Positions 35,131 through 44,113 of a stretch of DNA of 64,000 nucleotides are shown in pieces (the stretch's first letter is position 1; each line of letters begins with the position of its first letter). This stretch comes from an uncultured Ferrovibrio sp. (GTDB lineage Bacteria > Pseudomonadota > Alphaproteobacteria > Ferrovibrionales > Ferrovibrionaceae), in NCBI RefSeq assembly GCF_937960835.1, contig NZ_CALGPC010000011.1:1-64000 (forward strand), given 5' to 3'. The notes beneath the pieces were generated by a model. It saw nothing but the letters and a program-made list of their open reading frames with translations, had not been told where the DNA came from and made no database searches. The position numbers and the translations under genes were made by a program.

Positions 35131-35757
35131 ATGCGGCACGATTCAAAGCAGTTCACTGCGGGACGAGACCGGACTTGGGCGCGACGCGATCTGCTGGCCT
35201 GGACCGGCGCAGCCACTCTTTGCGCCACCCTTCCCTTTTCCATCGCCGCCAAGTCGAGGACCGGCATGAGCGCGCATGATTTCGACCTTACCTCCATCGA
35301 CGGCCAGCCCCTGCCGATGCGGCAGTTCCGGGGCAAGGCGGTGCTGCTGGTCAATACGGCCTCGCAATGCGGCTTCACGCCGCAATATGCCGATCTGCAG
35401 AAGCTGTGGTCGGATTACCGCGACAAGGGATTGGTGGTGCTGGGCGTGCCCTCCAACGATTTCGGCAACCAGGAACCAGGCTCGGCGCAGCAGATCAAGG
35501 AATTCTGCGAGGTCAATTTCGACGTCGATTTCCCGATGGCCGAGAAGCAGAAGGTGATCGGCCAGGATGCGCATCCGCTCTATCGCTGGATTGCCAGCGA
35601 ACTCGGCGAGGACGCCCTGCCGAAATGGAATTTCCACAAATACCTCATCGCTGGCGATGGCAGCCTGGTCGAGGTCTTTCCCAGCCGCGTCAAGCCGACC
35701 GACCCGAAGGTGATCGGCGCCATCGAGGCCCAGTTGCAGAAACTGAAGGGTGCCTGA
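35131..35757 (+). CDS. Glutathione peroxidase with Tat-like export signal
   Basis: A 208-residue thiol peroxidase that reduces (lipid) hydroperoxides. The catalytic Cys80 lies in NTASQCGFT, with Gln/Trp partners in the later FGNQEPG and WNFHKYLI. It is the Cys form, not selenocysteine. The N-terminal 45 residues hold twin arginines (Arg18-Arg19, RRDLLAWTG) and a hydrophobic stretch ending before AAK, typical of a Tat signal. An internal Met at residue 46 (MSAHDFDL) matches the usual cytosolic start, so a two-start arrangement is possible. It diverges from the TipF-like gene. Confidence 0.88.
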   Translation: MRHDSKQFTAGRDRTWARRDLLAWTGAATLCATLPFSIAAKSRTGMSAHDFDLTSIDGQPLPMRQFRGKAVLLVNTASQCGFTPQYADLQKLWSDYRDKGLVVLGVPSNDFGNQEPGSAQQIKEFCEVNFDVDFPMAEKQKVIGQDAHPLYRWIASELGEDALPKWNFHKYLIAGDGSLVEVFPSRVKPTDPKVIGAIEAQLQKLKGA

Positions 35758-35842
35758 AGTCCCGTCATCCGGCACTTATGCCTGATGCATGGCCTCCTTC
35801 GCATGGCCTGTGTATAGTCCGCGCCACGTGAAGGAGATGCCT

Positions 35843-36586
35843 ATGACAATCGATACCCAGGAGCAGCTGGATCGCCTCATGAAGGTCGGCGCGGTAGTGG
35901 CGACGGTTTGCCGGATGATGGGCAGCCGCCTGGAACCGGGCATGACCACCAAGGAACTGGACGATCTCGGCCGCGCCGCGCTGGAGAAGGAAGGCTGCCG
36001 CCCCGCGCCTGCCCTGATGTATGACTTTCCCGGTGCCACCTGCATCAGCATCAATCATGCGGTCGCGCATGGCATCCCGGACGACACCAGAATCCAGCCG
36101 GGCGATATGGTGAATATCGACGTCTCGGCCGAGCGCGACGGTGTCTTCGCCGATACCGGTGCCAGCTTCATCGTGCCGCCCTCACGGCCCGAGCAGGAAC
36201 ATCTCTGCCAGACCACTCGCAAGGCTCTGAACCGCGCCGTGCAGACCGTGCGCACCGGCCAGAAGCTGAATGCCATCGGCCGCGCCATCGAGCAGACCGC
36301 CAGCCGCCATGGCTACAGCGTGATCCGCAATCTCGGCAGCCATGGCGTCGGCAATTCGCTGCATGAGGAGCCGGGCTTCATCCCCGGCTTCTACGATCCG
36401 CGCGACCGGCGCGTGATGCAGGAAGGCATGGTCTTCACCATCGAGCCTTTCCTCTCCACCGGCGCCGAATATGCCGACGACAATGGCGATGGCTGGACGC
36501 TGGTGACCGAGCCCGGCATCCTGACGGCGCAATACGAGCATACCCTGGTGGTGACCAAGCGCGGTCCGATCGTCGTCACCCGCTGA
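35843..36586 (+). CDS. map: Type I methionine aminopeptidase
   Basis: Removes the initiator methionine from nascent proteins; 247 residues. Metal-site residues are visible: His76 in NHAVAHGIP, Asp93 in VNIDVSAERDG, Asp104 in VFADTG, later His in LGSHGVGNSLHEEPG, then Glu in FTIEPF and Glu in EYEHT-type QYEHTLVVT. The start at 35843 has AAGGAG five to ten bases upstream; an earlier in-frame codon at 35789 adds a region without family similarity. It lies 85 bases after the peroxidase gene. Confidence 0.94.
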   Translation: MTIDTQEQLDRLMKVGAVVATVCRMMGSRLEPGMTTKELDDLGRAALEKEGCRPAPALMYDFPGATCISINHAVAHGIPDDTRIQPGDMVNIDVSAERDGVFADTGASFIVPPSRPEQEHLCQTTRKALNRAVQTVRTGQKLNAIGRAIEQTASRHGYSVIRNLGSHGVGNSLHEEPGFIPGFYDPRDRRVMQEGMVFTIEPFLSTGAEYADDNGDGWTLVTEPGILTAQYEHTLVVTKRGPIVVTR

Positions 36587-36620
36587 CGGCATCCTCTGCT
36601 GATTGCATGACGGCCCGCTT

Positions 36621-37340
36621 ATGTCGCCCAAAGCCATCCTGTTCGATCTCGACGACACGATCCTCTCCGCCTATGGCAATCCCGGTGCCGCCTGGCTGTC
36701 GGTCGCCGACGAAATGGCGGACGCGCTATTGCCGCTTTCGCCGCTGGAGGTCGTCGAAGCGATTACCGCCTATGCCAGGGATTTCTGGGCCGATCCGGAC
36801 CGGCACCGGACCTGGCGGCTGAAACTGGCCGCGGCCAGACGGACCATCGTCACCGGCGCATTCACTGCCTTGCGTGACACCGGCCGCCCGGTTCCGGACA
36901 TGACCGTCGCCGAACGCCTTGCTGACCGCTACACGGTCTATCGCGACGAACGCATGCATCTGTTCCCCGATGCCCATACGGTGATCGACACCTTGAAGGC
37001 CCGGGGTCTGCGGCTTGCGCTCGTGACCAATGGCGCGGCCGAAGTGCAGCGCGCCAAGATCGAACGCTTCGACCTCGCGCACCGCTTCGATCATATCCAG
37101 ATCGAGGGCGAAGTCGGTTTCGGCAAGCCGGAAGAGCAGGCCTATCTGCATGCCATGCAGGCTTTGGGCGTCACCGCCTCCGAGACCTGGATGGTGGGCG
37201 ACAATCTGGAATGGGAAGTCGCAGCGCCGCAGCGGCTTGGCATCTATGCCATCTGGCACGATGCTTTGGGCCAAGGCCTGCCGCCGCATAGCCCCGTCCG
37301 TCCAGACCGCATCATCCGCGCCCTGGCCGAGTTGCTGTGA
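36621..37340 (+). CDS. HAD family hydrolase (haloacid dehalogenase/YjjG-like)
   Basis: A 239-residue HAD phosphatase or dehalogenase-like enzyme with an alpha-helical C1 cap. Motif I is LFDLDDTILSAYG, motif II ALVTNGAAE, motif III QIEGEVGFGKPEEQAYLHAM and motif IV MVGDNLEWEV. The start at 36621 gives MSPKAILFDLDD; an upstream codon at 36603 is less likely. It sits between map and rlmJ with gaps of 34 and 11 bases, probably in one transcript. Nucleotide or sugar phosphate substrates are common in this group; none can be picked here. Confidence 0.87.
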   Translation: MSPKAILFDLDDTILSAYGNPGAAWLSVADEMADALLPLSPLEVVEAITAYARDFWADPDRHRTWRLKLAAARRTIVTGAFTALRDTGRPVPDMTVAERLADRYTVYRDERMHLFPDAHTVIDTLKARGLRLALVTNGAAEVQRAKIERFDLAHRFDHIQIEGEVGFGKPEEQAYLHAMQALGVTASETWMVGDNLEWEVAAPQRLGIYAIWHDALGQGLPPHSPVRPDRIIRALAELL

Positions 37341-37351
37341 GCTGAACTGCC

Positions 37352-38209
37352 GTGAATTACCGCCACGCCTTCCATGCCGGCAATTTCGGCGACGTGCTCA
37401 AGCATGTCGTGCTGCTGGAATTGCTGTCGGCCCTGCATCGCAAGGCAAGCCCGGTGCATCTGATCGATAGCCATGCCGGCATCGGCGTCTATGATCTCGC
37501 CTCCTCCGAGGCGCAGCGCGGCGGCGAATACCGGCTGGGCGTCGGCGCCGTGCTGGCCGATCCGGCGGCTCCGCGCATCCTTCCGGCCTATCATGCCGCA
37601 CTCAAAGCGCTCAATCCGGAGCTGGGATCCAGCGGCGAGGGCCTGCGGCGCTATCCCGGCTCGCCCTGGCTGCTGCGGCAAAGCCTGCGGTCCGACGACC
37701 GTCTGACCCTGTGCGAACTGCACCCGCAGGATATCGAAACGCTGAAGCGTAATATGGGCCGCGATCCGCGCATTGCGGTCCATCACCGCGACGGCTTCGA
37801 GGCGCTGAAGGCTTTGACGCCGCCGGTGCCGCGCCGCGGCCTGGCGCTGATCGACCCGGCTTTCGAGGCCAAGGATGAGTTCACCACCTTGAGCAGGGCC
37901 GTGCAGGCCGCGCATAGGCGCTGGGCCACCGGCCTCTTGGCGATCTGGTATCCAGTCAAGGATCAGAAAAGCATCGACCGCTGGAAAGCCGACCTCGCCG
38001 CACCGCTGACGGCGCAAACAATCGCCGTCGAACTCACCATCCGCCCGGCAAAGGAAGCCAGGCAGATGAACGGAAGCGGGCTGATCGTCGTCAACCCGCC
38101 CTGGCAGTTCGCTGACAGCCTGAAACCGATGCTGGATTTCCTCAAAGCCAGGCTGGCGCGCGAGGCTGGTGCGACGGCACGGATCGAAACGCTGGTCGAA
38201 GTCGACTAG
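37352..38209 (+). CDS. rlmJ: 23S rRNA (adenine2030-N6)-methyltransferase
   Basis: Methylates A2030 of 23S rRNA. It has 285 residues and begins at a GTG (MNYRHAFHAGNFGDVLKH), the very conserved RlmJ N-terminus. IDSHAGIGVYDL is the SAM site, RGLALIDPAFEA the catalytic DPPY-like motif (here DPAF, as in this family), and MNGSGLIVVNPPWQ near the end. It starts 11 bases after the HAD gene stop, suggesting co-transcription. Confidence 0.94.
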   Translation: MNYRHAFHAGNFGDVLKHVVLLELLSALHRKASPVHLIDSHAGIGVYDLASSEAQRGGEYRLGVGAVLADPAAPRILPAYHAALKALNPELGSSGEGLRRYPGSPWLLRQSLRSDDRLTLCELHPQDIETLKRNMGRDPRIAVHHRDGFEALKALTPPVPRRGLALIDPAFEAKDEFTTLSRAVQAAHRRWATGLLAIWYPVKDQKSIDRWKADLAAPLTAQTIAVELTIRPAKEARQMNGSGLIVVNPPWQFADSLKPMLDFLKARLAREAGATARIETLVEVD

Positions 38210-38240
38210 CTGTTAATGGCGAGCTGTCAGTGGCTGGCGA

Positions 38241-38705
38241 TCAGTGGATCGTGCCCGAGGGCGGCAGATCGTCATCCTCATCCTCGTCCTCGTCGTTCTC
38301 GGCATCTTCGTCCTCAGCCATTCCCATCGCCGGGGGGCTCGCCACCGGCCCGGCCTGATGATGGCTCAGCTTCCAGCCCTTGCCTTCGCGCACGAAGATG
38401 TTGCTGGCGATCAGATACTGGTTCTCGACCCGCTCGAAGCACAGTACCAGCGCGACATCGCCCCATAGCGTGACGCGCGGCGAGGTCGCCTGCACCGCCG
38501 GCTGCGCCGGGTTGGACAGAATGCGGCGCCAGCCTTCCAGCACCGCATCGCGGCCGATCAGCGGCGGCCAGCCCGGATGGATGCAGCAGACCGGCGCGAC
38601 CTTGGCCCAGAGGCTGGCCATGGCTTCGAAATCGTGGCTGGCAAAGGCCCGGTAGAAGGCAGCATTGGCCTCCAGCAGGGCGGTCTCGTCGTCAGGCGTC
38701 ATCAT
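38241..38705 (-). CDS. SnoaL/NTF2-like protein with acidic C-terminal tail
   Basis: A 154-residue protein whose first 125 residues form an NTF2-like cone fold: LEANAAFYRAFASHDFEAMASLW, CCIHPGWPPLIGRDAVLEGW and VREGKGWKLSHHQAGPVA. The last 25 residues are almost all Asp and Glu (DEDAENDEDEDEDDD). The core resembles the calcium/calmodulin kinase association-like group used in small enzymes or scaffolds; the ligand is unknown. The acidic tail could bind a basic partner or metal ions. It is divergent from the phosphatase gene across 100 bases. Confidence 0.82.
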   Translation of the reverse strand: MMTPDDETALLEANAAFYRAFASHDFEAMASLWAKVAPVCCIHPGWPPLIGRDAVLEGWRRILSNPAQPAVQATSPRVTLWGDVALVLCFERVENQYLIASNIFVREGKGWKLSHHQAGPVASPPAMGMAEDEDAENDEDEDEDDDLPPSGTIH

Positions 38706-38805
38706 GCTTTTACTCTATGACGCGGATCGGCGGCGCGATAGAGGTCTCGTCCAAACGTCCACTGGGCGCTTGCGGCCCGCCGCGCCGCATGCTTCTCTGC
38801 GCGCC

Positions 38806-39315
38806 ATGACGCTACCGCCCTTCGCCGTGCTGATGGTCTGCACGGGCAATATCTGCCGCTCTCCCACCGCCGATGGCCTGCTGCGCCATGCCCTCCGGCA
38901 GCATGGCCTGGAAGGCCGGGTGCTGGTCGATTCCGCCGGCACGCATGGCTACCATGTCGGCGAGCCGCCGGACCCGCGCAGCATCGCCACCGCCCGGCGC
39001 TATGGGGTCGATCTCAGCCCCTTGCGGGCGCGGCGCATCGACAAAAGTGACTTCCAGCGTTTCGATCTGATCCTGGCGATGGATGACGGGCATCTCGACA
39101 TCCTGCTGCGGGCCTGCCCGCAACAGTATCAGTCGAAGGTGAAACTCTACCTGGAATATGCGCCGCAATTCGGCCGCGAGGTGCCCGATCCCTATTATGG
39201 CGGGCCGGAAGGCTTCGAAGCGGTCTATCGCATGTGCGAGGCCGCGACGGCTGCGCTGATCGACGAGATCCGCGCCCGCTTGGGCCTTACCGCTCTGCCT
39301 GTATCTGGAAATTAG
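38806..39315 (+). CDS. Low molecular weight protein-tyrosine phosphatase
   Basis: A 169-residue cytoplasmic phosphatase. The P-loop is VCTGNICRSP with Cys12 and Arg18 (CX5R), and the general acid is the Asp of VPDPYYGG near 130. SAGTHGYHVGEPPDPR is also typical. The start at 38806 gives the usual short leader; an earlier in-frame codon overlaps the divergent SnoaL-like gene. No tyrosine kinase or exopolysaccharide genes lie near, so the target is unknown; arsenate reductases share this fold but their extra Cys pair is not evident. Confidence 0.9.
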   Translation: MTLPPFAVLMVCTGNICRSPTADGLLRHALRQHGLEGRVLVDSAGTHGYHVGEPPDPRSIATARRYGVDLSPLRARRIDKSDFQRFDLILAMDDGHLDILLRACPQQYQSKVKLYLEYAPQFGREVPDPYYGGPEGFEAVYRMCEAATAALIDEIRARLGLTALPVSGN

Positions 39316-39372
39316 GCGCCCGGGCTGATATCCGAAGGCGCATTACGGATTACGTTGTCAGATGAGTCGGAA

Positions 39373-39618
39373 ATGTCTCGGTTCTTTTCCATCATCGCTA
39401 TGGTGCTGATCGGCTTGAACGGACCGGTACTGGCCCAGTCCAACGATCAGCAGGAAACCAAGGAACGGGCGGTGCTGATCGAGGCCTGCGTTAAGGAAAT
39501 GCGCAGCGGCCTTAAAGCCGGGCAGGTTATGAGCAACCATCAGCGCATTATGGCCGAAGAGACCTGCCGCGCACGCGCCGACGCCTATCTGCAATCGCGC
39601 CGCAATACCAAGCCCTGA
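39373..39618 (+). CDS. Small secreted two-cysteine protein, copy A
   Basis: An 81-residue protein starting at ATG 39373, with a signal peptide (MSRFFSIIAMVLIGLNGPVLA). The mature part has one Cys pair 26 residues apart: LIEACVKEM and AEETCRARADAYL. It is a tandem paralogue of the product of 39751-40002, which shares the LI..C..E..G...M...QR..AE..CRARA pattern. I recognise no named family. The pair of cysteines in a probably periplasmic helical protein suggests a disulfide-held hairpin. A TTG 18 bases upstream is an unlikely start. Confidence 0.75.
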   Translation: MSRFFSIIAMVLIGLNGPVLAQSNDQQETKERAVLIEACVKEMRSGLKAGQVMSNHQRIMAEETCRARADAYLQSRRNTKP

Positions 39619-39750
39619 CCTGCCCTTAGATCTTCCGCCTGCGGAGCAGACCGGCCGCTTTTTCTGCTCCCGCCGCAATCCTTTGATGGGCGGACGTGAC
39701 GGGATCGCCTATAGTCGGTTCGGTGATGCAGCATAAAAGGGGTTGCCGTG

Positions 39751-40002
39751 ATGATTGCGCTTGCCCGCCGGGCCATGGTCGCGGCACTGCTGGCCGGGTT
39801 TGGCATCCCTGTCATTTGTATTTCTGCGATGTCCAATGAAAGCAGGCCGAAATCCGCCGGTCAGTTGATCGGGGAATGTATGCGCGAACTCGATCGCGGG
39901 CAGAGTGTCGGCCGTAGGAAGATGACCCCACAGCAACGCATGACGGCGGAGGCGCAATGCCGCGCCCGCGCCGAAGCCGCAATCGCCGACCGCAAGAACT
40001 GA
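39751..40002 (+). CDS. Small secreted two-cysteine protein, copy B
   Basis: An 83-residue paralogue of the gene 130 bases upstream. It starts at ATG 39751 (a GTG lies directly before it), after AAAAGGGG. The N-terminal hydrophobic segment (RRAMVAALLAGFGIPVICISA) is a likely signal peptide. The mature part has LIGECMRELDRG and AEAQCRARAEAAI with cysteines 27 residues apart. Divergence from copy A is high outside the Cys motif, so the duplication is old. Function unknown. The stop lies nine bases from the converging glcF stop. Confidence 0.75.
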   Translation: MIALARRAMVAALLAGFGIPVICISAMSNESRPKSAGQLIGECMRELDRGQSVGRRKMTPQQRMTAEAQCRARAEAAIADRKN

Positions 40003-40011
40003 ACTACACGC

Positions 40012-41325
40012 TCAAGACAGAGCCGCCGGCTTAGGTCCGCCGGTCGCCCAGTCCAGCAACTCCACCGTATGCAGCACCGGGACAGCTTCGCCGTTCTCGA
40101 TGCCATCGTGCTGCAGGCCATTGGCGATCTGCACCAGACAGCCGATATTGCCGGCCGCCACCGCCGCCGCACCCGTGCTGGCGATATTCTTCACCTTGCG
40201 GGCACGTAGCTGCAGCGCCAGATCCGGCTGCAGCAGGTTGTAGGTGCCGGCAGATCCGCAGCACAGATGCGCCTCCGGCACATCGCGCACGTCGAAGCCC
40301 GCCTGCGCCAGCAACTGCTTCGGCAAGGCCGTGATCTTCTGCCCGTGCTGCAGCGAGCAGGCACTGTGATAGGCAACCGTCAGCTTCGCCGCCGCTCCGG
40401 TGGGTTTCAGCGTCAGCTGCTGCATCACTTCAGTGACGTCCTTCGCAAGGCTTGCGATGGTCGCCGCCTTTGCCGCCCAGGCCGGATCGCTGCGCAGCAT
40501 GAAGCCGTAATCCTTCACCGTGGTGCCACAGCCGGACGCATTGATCACCACGGCATCGAGACCATTGGTCTCCAGTTCGCGATGCCAGGCGGCGATATTG
40601 GCCTTCGCCTTGGCCAGCGCATCGTCTTCCTTGCCCATGTGATGGGTCAGCGAGCCGCAGCAGCCCGCGCCCTGCGCCACCACCACCTCGCAGCCATGGC
40701 GCGTCAGCAGGCGGATCGTCGCCTCGTTGATCCTGGGATCGAGCACGGTCTGAGCGCAGCCGGTCAGCAGCGCCACGCGCATCCGCCGCGCGCCTTGTGC
40801 GGGGAAGACCTGTGGCCGGTCCATCGCCGAGGCCTGCGGCAGATGCCGCGGCGCGAGCGACACCATGGCCTTCAGCGTCTTGGGCAGCAGGAAGCGGAAA
40901 GGCTTGGCCAATTGCGCAAGACGCAGACTGAAGCGGAACAGTCTGGGATTGGGAATGACACGTGCCAGAAGGCCACGCAGCAGCCGGTCGCTCAGCGGGC
41001 GGCGATAGGTCTGCTCGATATAGTCGCGCGCATGATCCACCAGATGCATGTAATGCACGCTGCTCGGACAGGTGGTCATGCAGGACAGGCACGACAGGCA
41101 GCGGTCGACATGCCGCACGGTCTCTTCCGTGGCAGGCTTGCCGCTTTCCAGCATCTGCTTGATCAGATAGATGCGCCCACGCGGGCTGTCGCGCTCATCG
41201 CCCAGCAGCACATAGGTCGGACAGGTTGCCGTGCAGAAGCCGCAATGCACGCATTTGCGCAGGATTTCGTTGGACGCGGCAATGCCGGGATCGGCGAGCT
41301 GGGCAAGGGTGAAGCTGGTCTGCAT
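40012..41325 (-). CDS. glcF: Glycolate oxidase iron-sulfur subunit
   Basis: Iron-sulfur subunit of the membrane-associated glycolate dehydrogenase GlcDEF, passing electrons from glycolate oxidation to the quinone pool. It has 437 residues. Two 4Fe-4S motifs are CVHCGFCTATCP (Cys25 on) and CLSCLSCMTTCP (near 75-86). Two CCG blocks (GAGCCGSLTHH, LCCGSAGTYN) belong to the C-terminal cysteine-rich domains. It is the last gene of the regulator-glcD-glcE-glcF set, three bases after glcE. Confidence 0.95.
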   Translation of the reverse strand: MQTSFTLAQLADPGIAASNEILRKCVHCGFCTATCPTYVLLGDERDSPRGRIYLIKQMLESGKPATEETVRHVDRCLSCLSCMTTCPSSVHYMHLVDHARDYIEQTYRRPLSDRLLRGLLARVIPNPRLFRFSLRLAQLAKPFRFLLPKTLKAMVSLAPRHLPQASAMDRPQVFPAQGARRMRVALLTGCAQTVLDPRINEATIRLLTRHGCEVVVAQGAGCCGSLTHHMGKEDDALAKAKANIAAWHRELETNGLDAVVINASGCGTTVKDYGFMLRSDPAWAAKAATIASLAKDVTEVMQQLTLKPTGAAAKLTVAYHSACSLQHGQKITALPKQLLAQAGFDVRDVPEAHLCCGSAGTYNLLQPDLALQLRARKVKNIASTGAAAVAAGNIGCLVQIANGLQHDGIENGEAVPVLHTVELLDWATGGPKPAALS

Positions 41326-41328
41326 GGT

Positions 41329-42555
41329 CTAGATCCCCGCCGCCATTCGCCCCGGATTGAGGATGTTCATCGGATCGAAGCTCTCCTTCACGCGGCGCGC
41401 CAGGTCTGCCAATGCGGGCGGTTGCGGATGAAAGACGGAAATGGTGCCGCGCAAGGCGGCATCGGCGCGGATCAAGGTGGCATGGCCGCCGTGTTTCGCG
41501 ACCGCGCCGCGCACCGGCGGCTCGCCCGCATCCTCGCCCGGCGCAAGGCTGAGCCAGATCAGGCCACCGCCCCAGTCGTAGAAGGCTTCTGCATCGGGAC
41601 GCACCGCCACGATCTTGGCCATCACGACCGGACCCGCCATCGGCGCAGTGGAGATGCGCCATAGCACACGATCCTGCGGCAGCACGAAATAGCTAACATC
41701 GCGGATCTCGCGCCACAGCCAGGAGGAATTCATCGAATGCAGTTCCTCCAGCGCACCGAAATCCTTCAACAGATCGCGCAGGGCCTCGCAGCGCGCCTTC
41801 ACCGATACATCCGTGCCTTCGACGCGGATGGCGGTCACCGCCTGCTGCGCCTGGGCGACATAACCGACACCGGATTTGGCAGCAATGCCTGCCGGCAGAT
41901 GCGCCAGGCCGCTGACTTCATGCGGCGAGGATGCAGCCACAGCCATTGCCTGCGCCGCCTTGGCATCATCGAGGCCGAAGATCAGCACAGTGCGGGTTTT
42001 CTCGGGCGCGGGCAGCACCTTGATGGTCGCCTCGGTCAGCGCGGCAAGCGTGCCATAGGCGCCGCAGACAAGCTTGGGCAGGTCATAGCCGGTGACGTTC
42101 TTCACCACTTTGCCGCCTGCCTTGAAGATTTCACCCCGGCCGGAGACGGCCACGAAACCAAGCAGATGATCGCGCATCGCGCCGGCCTTGAACCGACGCG
42201 GGCCGGCCAGGTTGCAGCCAATCGCGCCACCCAAAGTGCCGCGATTGGTGGGACCGCCCCAGAGTGGGCCGAGATCGGGCGGCTCGAAAGCCAGCATCTG
42301 GTTCTGCGCCGCCAGCTGCTTTTCGATATCGCCGATCAGCGTGCCGGGTCGCACGGTCATTACCAGTTCGGCGGGTTCGTAATCGAGGATGCCATGCAGA
42401 CGGCTTAAGTCCAGCGCATAGCCGCTTTGCGACGGGCGGCCAAGCTGCGCCTTGCTGCGATGGCCGTGCAGATCGAGCGGCTTGGCTTCCGCAGCGGCCC
42501 AGCGGATCACATCGGCCACGTCGCTTATGCCATGGGGAACGAACGTCTCAGGCAT
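41329..42555 (-). CDS. glcE: Glycolate oxidase FAD-binding subunit
   Basis: Second flavoprotein subunit of glycolate oxidase, 408 residues. The FAD-binding PCMH fold is seen as LDLSRLHGILDYEPAELVMT, TVRPGTLIGDIEKQLAAQ, and RGTLGGAIGCNLAGPRRFKAG. KVVKNVTGYDLPKLVCGAYG is strongly GlcE-like. The gap to glcD is 66 bases, the longest in the operon, while glcF follows after three bases. Without GlcD and GlcF it has no known activity. Confidence 0.93.
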   Translation of the reverse strand: MPETFVPHGISDVADVIRWAAAEAKPLDLHGHRSKAQLGRPSQSGYALDLSRLHGILDYEPAELVMTVRPGTLIGDIEKQLAAQNQMLAFEPPDLGPLWGGPTNRGTLGGAIGCNLAGPRRFKAGAMRDHLLGFVAVSGRGEIFKAGGKVVKNVTGYDLPKLVCGAYGTLAALTEATIKVLPAPEKTRTVLIFGLDDAKAAQAMAVAASSPHEVSGLAHLPAGIAAKSGVGYVAQAQQAVTAIRVEGTDVSVKARCEALRDLLKDFGALEELHSMNSSWLWREIRDVSYFVLPQDRVLWRISTAPMAGPVVMAKIVAVRPDAEAFYDWGGGLIWLSLAPGEDAGEPPVRGAVAKHGGHATLIRADAALRGTISVFHPQPPALADLARRVKESFDPMNILNPGRMAAGI

Positions 42556-42621
42556 GGAAGCCCACCTTCCCTTTTTCGGACCGCGGCTCGAACACGCAGA
42601 TGACAGTCGTGCTGAGCATCG

Positions 42622-44109
42622 TCAGAACCTCGGCAGATCGGGGAAAGCGATCTTCCCCTTATGCACATGCATCTTGCCCATCTCGGCACAGCGATGCAGT
42701 TGCGGGAATACTTTGCCCGGATTGAGCCTGTGGTTCGGATCGAAGGCGCATTTGACGCGCTCCTGCTGCGCCAGATCGGTTTCGGAGAACATCGCCGGCA
42801 TCAGGTCGCGTTTCTCGACACCAACGCCATGCTCGCCGGTCAGCACGCCGCCGACTTCGACGCAGAGCCGCAGGATGTCGGCGCCGAAGGCTTCGGCGCG
42901 TTCCAGCTCACCCGGATTGTTTGCATCGTAGAGGATCAGCGGATGCAGATTGCCGTCGCCGGCATGGAAGACATTGGCGACGCGCAGGCCGTATTTCTCC
43001 GACAGTTCGGTCATGCGGGTGAGCACGTCAGGCAGCCGCTTGCGCGGGATCGTGCCGTCCATGCAGAGATAATCGGGTGAGATACGGCCGACAGCCGGAA
43101 ATGCTGCCTTGCGTCCGGCCCAGAAGGTCAGCCGCTCCTCCTCGCTTTGAGATACGCGCAGATAGGTCGAGCCGCAAAGCTCGGCGATCGCCTTCACCCG
43201 CGCCAGCAGGTCGTCGACCTCCGCCGACGGCCCGTCCAGTTCGATGATCAGCAAGGCTTCGACATCGCGCGGATAGCCGGCATGGACGAAATCCTCGGCG
43301 GCATGGATGGCCGGACGGTCCATCATCTCCATGCCACCCGGGATGATGCCGGCTGCGATCACCTTGGCAACGCAATCGCCGGCGGCCTCAGAAGATGGAA
43401 AACCGGCCAGCAAGGCGCGCTGCGTCGCGGGCTTAGGGAGTATGCGCACGGTGACCTCCGTGATCACGCCCAGCAGGCCTTCGGAGCCGCAGATCAGGCC
43501 AAGCAGATCGTAGCCTTCCGCATCCAGATGCTTGCCGCCCAGCCGCACGATCTCGCCATTCATCAGCACCATCTCGACGCCGAGGATGTTGTTGGTCGTG
43601 AGGCCGTATTTCAGGCAATGCACGCCGCCGGAATTCTCAGCCACGTTGCCGCCGATGGTGCAGGCGATCTGGCTGGAAGGATCGGGCGCGTAATAGAAGC
43701 CGCGATGCTCGACCGCACGGGTGATGCCGAGATTGGTCACGCCCGGCTGCACCACAGCGCAGCGATTGTCCCAGTCGATCTCCAGCACGCGATTGAACTT
43801 GCCCATGCCGAGCAGCACGCCATCGGCCAGCGGCAGCGCGCCACCGGAAAGAGAAGTCCCGGCGCCGCGTGGCACGACCTTCACGCCGCGCTCGTTGCAC
43901 AGCTTCAGCACGGCAGAAACCTGCTGCGTGTCGCTCGGCAGCACCGCAACCAGCGGCAACTGGCGATAGGCGGTCAGCCCGTCGCATTCGAAAGCGCGCA
44001 AGCTGGTCTCGTCAGCGATCACCCCCTCACCCGGCACGATCTGGCGCAAGGCCGCGATCAGCTCGAGCCGCTGGGCGATGATCTCCTGCTCGGGCGCTGG
44101 CATCAGCAT
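42622..44109 (-). CDS. glcD: Glycolate oxidase FAD-linked catalytic subunit
   Basis: Catalytic subunit oxidising glycolate (and often D-lactate) to glyoxylate (or pyruvate); 495 residues. The PCMH FAD domain has VVPRGAGTSLSGGALPLADG and CTIGGNVAENSGGVHCLKYG. The C-terminal FAD-oxidase domain has VANVFHAGDGNLHPLI and TGEHGVGVEKRD, the active-site motifs. Start at 44109 or two codons later. It starts four bases after the GntR-type regulator stop, so both are probably on one transcript from the operator at 44897-44919. Confidence 0.95.
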   Translation of the reverse strand: MLMPAPEQEIIAQRLELIAALRQIVPGEGVIADETSLRAFECDGLTAYRQLPLVAVLPSDTQQVSAVLKLCNERGVKVVPRGAGTSLSGGALPLADGVLLGMGKFNRVLEIDWDNRCAVVQPGVTNLGITRAVEHRGFYYAPDPSSQIACTIGGNVAENSGGVHCLKYGLTTNNILGVEMVLMNGEIVRLGGKHLDAEGYDLLGLICGSEGLLGVITEVTVRILPKPATQRALLAGFPSSEAAGDCVAKVIAAGIIPGGMEMMDRPAIHAAEDFVHAGYPRDVEALLIIELDGPSAEVDDLLARVKAIAELCGSTYLRVSQSEEERLTFWAGRKAAFPAVGRISPDYLCMDGTIPRKRLPDVLTRMTELSEKYGLRVANVFHAGDGNLHPLILYDANNPGELERAEAFGADILRLCVEVGGVLTGEHGVGVEKRDLMPAMFSETDLAQQERVKCAFDPNHRLNPGKVFPQLHRCAEMGKMHVHKGKIAFPDLPRF

Positions 44110-44113
44110 GGCG

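Noticed and set aside
39643..39670. Inverted repeat GGAGCAG...CTGCTCC between the two small secreted protein genes
   Set aside because: Seven-base arms with a 14-base loop and only part of a T run inside the loop; too weak to call a terminator.
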